Below are positions 1 through 5,679 of a DNA stretch of 10,123 nucleotides, in pieces. Positions within the stretch are counted from its first letter, which is position 1. The number at the start of each line of letters is the position of its first letter. The DNA is from Anaerolineae bacterium (GTDB taxonomy: Bacteria; Chloroflexota; Anaerolineae; B4-G1; SLSP01), in contig JAFGNI010000251.1 in assembly GCA_016927095.1 (NCBI GenBank), positions 1-10,123 on the forward strand. Direction: 5' to 3'. The position numbers were made by a program, and so were the translations under genes. The notes under the pieces were generated by a model. The model saw only the letters and a list, made by a program, of their open reading frames with translations, searched no databases and had not been told where the DNA came from.

Positions 1-480
1 CACTGTGCTCACCGGCGCCTCTGTCGGTTCGAGGACGATGGCGAGCAGACCGGGACACGGTGAGGTCTCATCCACACCTTCCCAGACCACCGAGCTGGCA
101 CCTGAAGCATCCATCAGCGTCACGCGCGAGATCGCGCCGCGCCCATAGGTCTGGTAGATACGGACCTCCACCGCCCGCACGGGCTGCGGGAAGGCCAGCT
201 GGAGCCACTCCACGCCGTTGCCGCGCGCAGAGGCCCATGCCCTGGCGTCGTCCGCGCAAGCCAGCACGTCCGGTGCCCCAGTCGCGCGGTTGGGACTCCA
301 ATCCGGCAGCGCGTAGTGAGAGCTCGCAGCAGCAGCGCTGGCCCACTGAGCAAGCCGCGCCGGAGTCGCGGTTGGTCGCGGTTGGCTCTCGAGGGAGAGC
401 GGTAGCTGATCGCACGCCGCCGACGCCACAGCCACGAAGATCCCCACCAAAGCACGGAAAACGCCCCGCCATGCGCGCAT
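1..480 (-). CDS. Exported protein with discoidin-like domain, partial (runs off left edge)
   Basis: The minus-strand frame is open from ATG at 480 to base 1 (160 codons) with no stop, so the C-terminal part lies outside the window. Residues 1-22 form a signal peptide: arginines at 2, 5 and 9, a hydrophobic stretch, then ASAAC with Cys23. Cys23 followed by a Pro/Thr-rich linker (about 28-42) suggests a lipoprotein, but Ser at -3 is not a standard lipobox residue, so ordinary secretion is possible. Residues 50-150 look like a discoidin-type beta sandwich: RATGAPDV, AWAS, EWLQLAFPQPVRAVEVRIYQ, TYGRGAIS, VVWEGVD and a CPG near 142-144. Such domains usually bind carbohydrate or surface ligands; the ligand here is unknown. 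An in-frame GTG at 495 would add five residues and matches a promoter predicted to give a leaderless transcript. The overlapping plus-strand open frame (60-686) is Arg/Pro-rich and is rejected. Confidence 0.72.
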   Translation of the reverse strand, partial: MRAWRGVFRALVGIFVAVASAACDQLPLSLESQPRPTATPARLAQWASAAAASSHYALPDWSPNRATGAPDVLACADDARAWASARGNGVEWLQLAFPQPVRAVEVRIYQTYGRGAISRVTLMDASGASSVVWEGVDETSPCPGLLAIVLEPTEAPVSTV

Positions 481-501
481 CTTGTTCTGTCTCACGCTCT
501 C

Positions 502-510
502 AGTATACCA
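502..510 (-). promoter_or_regulatory. Extended -10 promoter for the exported-protein gene
   Basis: On the minus strand TGGTATACT reads as an extended -10 (TGn + TATACT, hexamer at 502-507). No convincing -35 lies upstream, as is usual for extended -10 promoters. Transcription would start near 495, the first base of the alternative GTG start, giving a leaderless mRNA; from ATG 480 the leader would be about 15 nt without a clear Shine-Dalgarno. Confidence 0.5.
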
Positions 511-596
511 GGTTCGTCTGCGCGCAGCAGCCCACACAGACCCAGTCGAGCCCACTTTTGCTCAGAACAATTTGCAGTGGTTACTATGCCCACTCC

Positions 597-625
597 TTGA
601 CATATGGCTTGCTGAATGCTAGAAT
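597..625 (+). promoter_or_regulatory. Strong sigma70-type promoter of the first RpiR gene
   Basis: TTGACA (597-602) is a perfect -35, followed by a 17-base spacer and TAGAAT (620-625). TGC directly before the hexamer adds an extended -10. Transcription would start near 632, leaving a leader of about 93 nt before the ATG at 725. It is the best promoter match in the window and lies in its most AT-rich stretch. Confidence 0.75.
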
Positions 626-629
626 GATT

Positions 630-650
630 CTGAAACAAAAAAAGTATCAG
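630..650 (+). promoter_or_regulatory. Inverted repeat at the transcription start, candidate RpiR operator
   Basis: CTGAAAC (630-636), seven A's, then GTATCAG (644-650) form an inverted repeat with 6 of 7 positions matching. It covers the predicted start site of the RpiR promoter, where a bound repressor would block transcription. Autoregulation is common in this family, but that this protein binds here is inference. Confidence 0.45.
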
Positions 651-664
651 TCCACTGGTACGCT

Positions 665-691
665 TCCATCGCACGCCCGTGACTAGATGGA
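665..691 (+). repeat. Short inverted repeat in the RpiR1 leader
   Basis: TCCATC (665-670) and GATGGA (686-691) pair across 15 bases in the predicted 5' leader of the first RpiR gene. The six-base stem is short and may be chance. Confidence 0.2.
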
Positions 692-724
692 CACAACAGC
701 CTAAGCTAGAGTGGGAGGGGTGCT

Positions 725-1618
725 ATGTTCAAAGAACGGATCCGCGAGAATTACGAGGAGTTGACGCCCGGATTTCGCAAGCTAGCCAATTTCATCATGG
801 ACAACACCCTCGACGTCGCCTTCCTCACAGCAACGGAGCTCTCTCGACGCGTTGGCGTAGACCCGGCGACCGTCGTGCGCTTCGCCCAGGAGCTCGGGTA
901 CTCTGGCTTCAGAGAGCTATCGAGAGAGATCAAACGCTATGTGCGGGACCGCGTAACAGCCTCCTACCGGAAGGTCGGCGATGCAGAGACGACTGAGGAT
1001 GTCCTTCGCGGGCTGATTGACAATGCAGGACAGAACATAGAGCACTTTGTGACAACCGATCTTGCCAGTGTCGTGGAGGCCGTCGAGCTCCTCAAGACGG
1101 CCAACCACGTCTGGTGCACCGGTGAATTCACCGGGTTTGATATTGCCCATTTCCTAGCACGGAAGTTCACAATTCACGGTCTTCCAGCCACAGCTTTTGA
1201 GCCCAGCATGGCGGGCACAAGCACAGCGCTCTCGCAGATGCAGAAGGGTGACGTACTTCTCACCTTTGCGGGAAATGATCCCAGCGTCGATGCGGGATAC
1301 GCAGTGCGCCTGGCCAATGATATAGGGCTCGCGACCATCACCGTAACCGGCTCCGGGGTCGTGCTGGCGGCGCGCCACGCGGACGTCTCAATCATCGTTC
1401 CCTACAAGAGCCCCGCAGGCGTCCCCTCCTTTGGCCCAATGATGCAGGTGGTTAGCCTGATCTGGGAAGCTGTGATGACCCCGAAGCAGGAGGTCGTCCG
1501 CGAGAAGGTAGCCGAGCTTCAGGATACGATGATACGTCTGCTGGGACTTCGGGCAGAGACTCCGGAGTACGAGGTAGCTGCGCCGCAGAATATCTGGCGC
1601 GATAACCTCGATCGCTAG
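725..1618 (+). CDS. MurR/RpiR-family transcriptional regulator (HTH + SIS), first of tandem pair
   Basis: A 297-residue cytoplasmic regulator, a usual length for the family. The N-terminal RpiR-type helix-turn-helix (about 1-80) has FLTATELSRRVGVDPATVVRF (33-53) followed by the typical LGYSGFRELSREIK. The SIS domain (about 120-250) contains CTGEFTGFDIA (131-141), GDVLL and HADVSIIVP. In most relatives this fold binds a phosphosugar through GxGxS and SxSGxT motifs. Here these are replaced by TGEFT and TFAGND, so the ligand may differ. The start is supported by a GGGAGGGG ribosome site (713-720). It has a strong promoter overlapped by a possible operator upstream, and a paralogue 214 bases downstream on the same strand. 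No sugar-metabolism gene is adjacent, so the target cannot be read from context. Family assignment is firm; ligand and regulon are unknown. Confidence 0.9.
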   Translation: MFKERIRENYEELTPGFRKLANFIMDNTLDVAFLTATELSRRVGVDPATVVRFAQELGYSGFRELSREIKRYVRDRVTASYRKVGDAETTEDVLRGLIDNAGQNIEHFVTTDLASVVEAVELLKTANHVWCTGEFTGFDIAHFLARKFTIHGLPATAFEPSMAGTSTALSQMQKGDVLLTFAGNDPSVDAGYAVRLANDIGLATITVTGSGVVLAARHADVSIIVPYKSPAGVPSFGPMMQVVSLIWEAVMTPKQEVVREKVAELQDTMIRLLGLRAETPEYEVAAPQNIWRDNLDR

Positions 1619-1652
1619 TTAACGCACCTTTCCTTAGGCCAAGACGAGATCT

Positions 1653-1690
1653 GCCATCCGCCGCGGGCTGGTATGCTTTCGGCGGATGTC
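1653..1690 (+). promoter_or_regulatory. Extended -10 flanked by a perfect inverted repeat (RpiR2 upstream)
   Basis: CATCCGCCG (1655-1663) and CGGCGGATG (1680-1688) form a perfect nine-base inverted repeat, extendable to 10 of 11 pairs (1653-1690). Between the arms is TGGTATGCT (1669-1677), which reads as an extended -10. This may be an operator around a promoter of the second RpiR gene. Alternatively, in RNA, it is a hairpin ending the first RpiR transcript, although no T-run follows. Confidence 0.4.
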
Positions 1691-1715
1691 AGTGTCTGGG
1701 TCGAGAGAGGCAGTC

Positions 1716-1733
1716 GGCATCCGGAAGGATGCC
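1716..1733 (+). repeat. Perfect hairpin in the RpiR2 leader
   Basis: GGCATCC, loop GGAA and GGATGCC form a perfect seven-pair hairpin at 1716-1733. A second GC-rich hairpin (GGCCCG, AC, CGGGCC) follows around 1753-1766. Neither is followed by a T-run, so they are more likely leader structure than terminators. The CATCC/GGATG core recurs from the inverted repeat just upstream. Confidence 0.4.
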
Positions 1734-1820
1734 AGATCAAGGGAGAAGCGGCTGGCCCGACCGGGCCGGCCGACCACCGACACCTGCGTTTAATCCGACA
1801 TCACACTATCACCGAAACAG

Positions 1821-1827
1821 AGGAGGT
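1821..1827 (+). promoter_or_regulatory. Strong ribosome binding site fixing a GTG start
   Basis: AGGAGGT lies six to seven bases before GTG at 1833. The GTG is chosen because the protein then begins MFKERIRE, the same as the paralogue that starts with ATG at 725. Confidence 0.8.
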
Positions 1828-1832
1828 AAGGG

Positions 1833-2705
1833 GTGTTCAAGGAAAGGATTCGTGAGTATTACGATGCGCTGACGCCTGGGTTCCGCAAGCTTGCAGACTT
1901 CATCATGCAGAACACGCTTGACGCGGCGTTTCTAACTGCAAGTGAGCTGGCCCGGCGTGTTAGCGTTGATCCGGCTACAGTCGTACGCTTCTCTCAAGAG
2001 ATCGGCTATTCGGGTTACCGCGAGCTCTCGAGAGAGATCAAACGCTATGTCCGGGATCAGGTCACCTCCACCTATCGTGAGGCTAAGGAAGCCAAGACGG
2101 AAGAGGATGTTCTTAAGGTGATCCTGGATAACACCGAGCAGCAGCTACAGCACTTCCGCACGACAGAGACCGCAACCCTTGCGAAGGCCACCGAGATACT
2201 GAAGTCGAGCACCCGGCTCTGGATTACCGGCGAGTTCACATCCCACGACTTGGCGGCCTATCTGTCCAAGAGCCTTTGCCCCGCCATCGGGATCGAGTCC
2301 ACGTATTTCCATCCCAGCATCTCCGAGACCGCCGCTGCTGTCGCCCAGATGGAGGAGGGCGAGGTATTGCTGGCACTGGCCTTGGGCATTCCCGGTCTGG
2401 ATACAGGCTATGCGGTGCGGCTGGCACGTGAGAAGGGCCTCAAGACCGTCTGCATTACCAACTCCGGCACGATCTTACCCGCGCGCGAAGCCGACGTAAC
2501 CGTCATAGTCCCCACGAAGAGCCCCCTCACGAGTGCCAGTTTCAACATCTCTCTCCTGCTGATCGGCACCCTCTGGGAAGCCATTGTCGCGAGTCACGTG
2601 GAGGAGTCCGCGGAGGCATTCACCGCGGTCCACAGCCATATGGCTGAGATCCTGGACCTGCGGGGGCAGACGGAGGAATACGAGATACCGACGAACGAGG
2701 CGTAG
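1833..2705 (+). CDS. MurR/RpiR-family transcriptional regulator (HTH + SIS), second of tandem pair
   Basis: A 290-residue paralogue of the preceding gene, starting with GTG. Residues 1-82 match it at 67 positions (about 82%), including the recognition segment VDPATVVRF (45-53). The SIS part (121-250) matches at only about 45%. The sensor keeps ITGEFTSHD (131-139), GYAVRLA (192-198) and READVTVIVPTKSP (218-231), but the second sugar-binding motif is reduced to ALALGIPGLD (181-190). Both paralogues end with a conserved LRxxTxEYE segment. The pattern suggests a duplication in which DNA recognition was kept and sensing diverged; the two may compete for one operator or form heterodimers (inference). 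The 214-base gap, with its own promoter candidate and leader hairpins, suggests independent expression. Confidence 0.9.
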   Translation: MFKERIREYYDALTPGFRKLADFIMQNTLDAAFLTASELARRVSVDPATVVRFSQEIGYSGYRELSREIKRYVRDQVTSTYREAKEAKTEEDVLKVILDNTEQQLQHFRTTETATLAKATEILKSSTRLWITGEFTSHDLAAYLSKSLCPAIGIESTYFHPSISETAAAVAQMEEGEVLLALALGIPGLDTGYAVRLAREKGLKTVCITNSGTILPAREADVTVIVPTKSPLTSASFNISLLLIGTLWEAIVASHVEESAEAFTAVHSHMAEILDLRGQTEEYEIPTNEA

Positions 2706-2793
2706 AGCTGCCTGGGCGACCCGGTCTGGCCGGCACCCAATCGCGCCGGTCCTGATCGCCCCATAGCTTCACTGCCGCGTGAGTGATGACACG

Positions 2794-2844
2794 TTGCCCC
2801 CTGGTAGCACTGCCACGGTCCCAGGCAGTTTAGCCAGGGGGCAA
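2794..2844. terminator. Nested hairpin between convergent genes, probable bidirectional terminator
   Basis: TTGCCCCCTGG (2794-2804) pairs perfectly with CCAGGGGGCAA (2834-2844). Nested inside, ACTGCC (2809-2814) pairs with GGCAGT (2824-2829) around a nine-base loop, with symmetrical four-base internal loops. It lies between the ends of the plus-strand RpiR gene and the minus-strand membrane-protein gene, where a two-way terminator is expected. Only a weak T-rich tail (GTTATT) follows on the plus strand and none on the minus strand, so termination is inferred from position and stem strength. Confidence 0.55.
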
Positions 2845-2874
2845 GTTATTGGACACTACCTTGGGAGACGCGGC

Positions 2875-3252
2875 TCACCTGGGGAACAGGTTCTGCAGAA
2901 GTGTGGTGAGCGCAGAAGAAAGGGCGAATAGCATACCGACGATCACTGCCATCGCGACCAGAGAGACCAATATGTTGAGCCAATCTTCGTCGCGCTTCGT
3001 GAGACGCTTCCCCGCCTGAGCCAGCGCGTCCGAGCCCCCGATCAGGCCGCCAACAACGGCCCCCCACAAGAGGTACTGCACCAACTCGCCACCCAGCCAT
3101 CCCAGCTGGCGGCTCAGCAGGAAGATGACCATGGCTATGGCTGCACCAATCAGGGAGCCGATGAACTGGCGCCGCAGACTCCCGGGTGGACGTGCAAGCT
3201 CATCCCGTCGTCCCGGCTGTTCAGTCTTCTCACCTTCGTCGCGGTTCTCCAT
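2875..3252 (-). CDS. Small three-helix membrane protein of unknown function
   Basis: A 125-residue protein. A charged, probably cytoplasmic N-terminus (1-28; MENRDEGEKTEQ, then Arg-rich) is followed by three hydrophobic segments at about 30-49, 57-76 and 91-117. A charged loop (AGKRLTKRDED, 80-90) separates helices two and three. Helix two is glycine-rich (GAVVGGLIGGSDA), a common helix-packing pattern. I do not recognise the family. The open frame extends upstream to 3639, but the extension has no membrane-protein character and overlaps the divergent glycosyltransferase gene. ATG 3252 is preferred because AAGGAG lies about ten bases upstream and a promoter candidate precedes it. It is transcribed divergently from the glycosyltransferase operon. 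Confidence 0.65.
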   Translation of the reverse strand: MENRDEGEKTEQPGRRDELARPPGSLRRQFIGSLIGAAIAMVIFLLSRQLGWLGGELVQYLLWGAVVGGLIGGSDALAQAGKRLTKRDEDWLNILVSLVAMAVIVGMLFALSSALTTLLQNLFPR

Positions 3253-3328
3253 ATGCTCTGGTCTCCTTAACTCATAGCCGATCACAGCCGAGTAACGGTC
3301 CCGTGCGGTGGTGACGCTCGGCGTCCGA

Positions 3329-3356
3329 ATTGTACTCTCGGCCCCCGCAGGCACAA
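3329..3356 (-). promoter_or_regulatory. Promoter candidate for the small membrane protein
   Basis: On the minus strand TTGTGC (3351-3356), a 16-base spacer and TACAAT (3329-3334) match a sigma70 promoter moderately well. The start would be near 3322, giving a leader of about 70 nt. Confidence 0.4.
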
Positions 3357-3380
3357 ACGGGTCCAGAGCCAGCCAAAGTG

Positions 3381-3389
3381 TGCTATACT
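3381..3389 (+). promoter_or_regulatory. Extended -10 promoter immediately before the glycosyltransferase operon
   Basis: TGCTATACT ends ten bases before the ATG at 3400. Transcription would start around 3395-3397, leaving three to five untranslated bases and no room for a Shine-Dalgarno, so the operon mRNA would be effectively leaderless. No good -35 is visible. Confidence 0.5.
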
Positions 3390-3399
3390 CCCCTCGACT

Positions 3400-5679
3400 A
3401 TGTCCAGGGAAGATAGTGTTTTGCGAACCCCACTGAGAGCTCAACCCCGCCTCACGCACCACAGCGAGCGCGGTCTCGTCCTGATCATCGTCGCATTCCT
3501 GGCTATGGCGGCAGCGCACATCGTGATCATCCCGCCCTATGAGAATCTCGACGAACTGGAACACGCGGAAGTCGTGCGTCATATTGCCGTCACAGGTCGC
3601 CTGCCCGTCCACGACGACGCTGACGCTAAGGGCTTCCATGTCCGTCAGGAAGCCTCACAGCCGCCGCTCTACCACATTCTGGCAGCCGCTGTATCTCGGC
3701 TCTGGAGCCTGCCCACGAACCCACACGCCCCCACCCCCGTGCCGGGCAATGTCGTCGCCTGCGGCCTAACAGGCACCGGCTACAACAAGACCACTTTTAT
3801 CCACGATCCCTATCGCGTTGAGGGCGATCAGCCGCCTGCACACATCACGATCCGTGTCCTTCGAGCCCTATCGACAACCCTGCAGCTGGCCACCTTGGCC
3901 GGTGTCTGGACCCTGTCACGACGTGTTTTCCCCACAGACCCCGTGGCGATGATGGCCACCGGTATCGTGGCATTCAACCCACAGCTTCTGCTCCTTGCCG
4001 CAGGTGTGAACAATGACAATGCGGTCATACCGCTGGTTACCTGGGGACTGGTCCTGGCATTCGACCTCTGGGACCGGGAGCTCAGCTGGCCCCGCAGCCT
4101 GCTCTTCGGCGCCATCGGCGGATTGGCTGCCCTGAGCAAGCTCAGCGGCGCAGCCGTCCTCGGCGTCGGTGGGCTCGCCCTGCTGGCACGTCTCCTCCAA
4201 AAGAGGTCGTCCATCAGCGCCATTGTGACCCACGGCGTCGCCATGACGATCGTGGCGGCAGTCCTTGTAGCGCCTTGGATGCTCCGCAACGCCACGCTCT
4301 ACGGCGATCCCACAGCGCTCACACCTATGCTGGCCAAGGTCGGGACACGCGACGCCCCTATCGCGTTGGGAGAAGCTCGCTTGATGACGCTCTCTTTCTG
4401 GGGCCAACTGCCCTGTGCCTTCTATGCAAGAGCGCTCTATTGGCCCTACTTGCTGTTGATGGCGGGCGGTCTGGTTGGCGTTCTAGGCTCCTGGCGACAG
4501 CTCACCACCAGGCAGCGGGCGATGATCGCAATGTGTAGCCTCTGGTTCCTCGTGATCGTCTTGGCGTGGATCCGGTGGGACACGATGACAGCTGCTACTG
4601 GTGGTCGCCTCCTATTCCCCGCCATCGCCGCACTTGCTGTCATTCTCGCCACAGGTTGGTACGCCTGGGGAAAGCGCCTGGCCCGCCTCTGGGCAGCCGC
4701 ACTGCCGGTCTGGTCCATCGTCGTGCTCATCGCCGGGCCGCTTGCGATCTTCGCACCTCCTAACCTGGCTCCCCCGGGGCACCGCCCTGCCGTCCAGGAT
4801 GAGGCCACCTTTGGCAACGAGATCAGCTTGCAGAGCTACGCAGCCCGTGTGACGACCACACCCGGGCGCTGCCTCTTCACCTCCAGCGCCTATTGCGGCC
4901 CCGTGCTTGAACTGTCCCTTGGCTGGCAGGCACGATCAGCCATCGACGAGGACCTCACGCTGGTGATACAGCTCGTCTCTGCGGCACCGGGCGCCACCGA
5001 TCTACGCCTCAACTACAACCATTGGCCCGGCCGAGGCAACCTGCCCACGTCAAAGTGGCCCGTCGGCCCCATCATAGAGGATCACTACTGGCTTCCCGTC
5101 CCACCCTCGGAGGTGGAGACCCAAGCCTGGCGAGTCACGCTCGCCTACGTAGATCCGGCCAGCGACACGCGCCTGCCTGTCGCCGCGGACGACGAGGAGA
5201 TTGGCGACAGCCTGACCCTCGCCCACCTTCGCGTGCCGGGCCGCCCACCGGAGACCAACAGCATTGCAGCGCTGCCTGCAGCCGTCGCCTACAGCACCGG
5301 GGAGGTCAGCGATGCCTTGCGGTTGGTAGGTGCCCAGGTCCACCCAGGCGACGAGGGAACGTGGACGGTCGATCTGCTCTGGGAGTGCGCAAGAGAGGTG
5401 AGCGTAGACGCGGTCACCTTCGTCCACGCCTATGACGCAGCCGGACATCTGCTCACGACGGGAGACGCCTCCCCGAAACAGGGGGCGTTTCCGACCTCAC
5501 TCTGGGAACCAGGCGACCGGATCTTGAGCCGACACACGTTGGCACTCGACGCCGCGCCGACCCCGGCTTCCGTTGCGGTCGGGCTGTATCTAGCCGACAC
5601 CGGACTGCGCCTCCCGGCGACGCTCGAAGGTGACCCAGTGCCCAATGACGCTTACGTTGCCTGGCGTGGAGATCCGTGA
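3400..5679 (+). CDS. GT-C membrane glycosyltransferase (GT39/ArnT/DUF2142-like) with two C-terminal beta modules
   Basis: A 759-residue polytopic membrane protein. The first helix (about 25-44) is followed by an external loop with NLDELEH (Asp51, Glu52, His55), the acidic motif where GT-C enzymes such as PMT and ArnT place their catalytic Asp. Next come QEASQPPLY (83-91), helices to about 452, LRNATLYGDP (295-304) and RLLFPAI (403-409). Such enzymes move sugars from polyprenyl-phosphate donors to acceptors outside the membrane; donor and acceptor are not evident. Residues about 470-612 and 632-755 form two beta-rich modules, each with a PTSxWxxG motif (549-556; 698-705) and a later RLP. A near-leaderless promoter precedes the ATG. 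The stop overlaps the next gene's start, so both are probably translated together. The broad family is confident; the activity is not. Confidence 0.82.
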   Translation: MSREDSVLRTPLRAQPRLTHHSERGLVLIIVAFLAMAAAHIVIIPPYENLDELEHAEVVRHIAVTGRLPVHDDADAKGFHVRQEASQPPLYHILAAAVSRLWSLPTNPHAPTPVPGNVVACGLTGTGYNKTTFIHDPYRVEGDQPPAHITIRVLRALSTTLQLATLAGVWTLSRRVFPTDPVAMMATGIVAFNPQLLLLAAGVNNDNAVIPLVTWGLVLAFDLWDRELSWPRSLLFGAIGGLAALSKLSGAAVLGVGGLALLARLLQKRSSISAIVTHGVAMTIVAAVLVAPWMLRNATLYGDPTALTPMLAKVGTRDAPIALGEARLMTLSFWGQLPCAFYARALYWPYLLLMAGGLVGVLGSWRQLTTRQRAMIAMCSLWFLVIVLAWIRWDTMTAATGGRLLFPAIAALAVILATGWYAWGKRLARLWAAALPVWSIVVLIAGPLAIFAPPNLAPPGHRPAVQDEATFGNEISLQSYAARVTTTPGRCLFTSSAYCGPVLELSLGWQARSAIDEDLTLVIQLVSAAPGATDLRLNYNHWPGRGNLPTSKWPVGPIIEDHYWLPVPPSEVETQAWRVTLAYVDPASDTRLPVAADDEEIGDSLTLAHLRVPGRPPETNSIAALPAAVAYSTGEVSDALRLVGAQVHPGDEGTWTVDLLWECAREVSVDAVTFVHAYDAAGHLLTTGDASPKQGAFPTSLWEPGDRILSRHTLALDAAPTPASVAVGLYLADTGLRLPATLEGDPVPNDAYVAWRGDP

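Noticed and set aside
60..686. 208-residue plus-strand open frame
   Set aside because: Arg/Pro/Ser-rich composition typical of an antisense shadow in GC-rich DNA. It runs through the RpiR promoter, and the minus strand there encodes a convincing exported protein.
1801..1822. Second copy of the RpiR1 operator before the second RpiR gene
   Set aside because: TATCA and GAAAC are present but in the opposite order and with two bases between, so the architecture does not match.
3253..3639. N-terminal extension of the small membrane protein
   Set aside because: It overlaps the glycosyltransferase coding region and both divergent promoters; a ribosome site and the charged start support ATG 3252.
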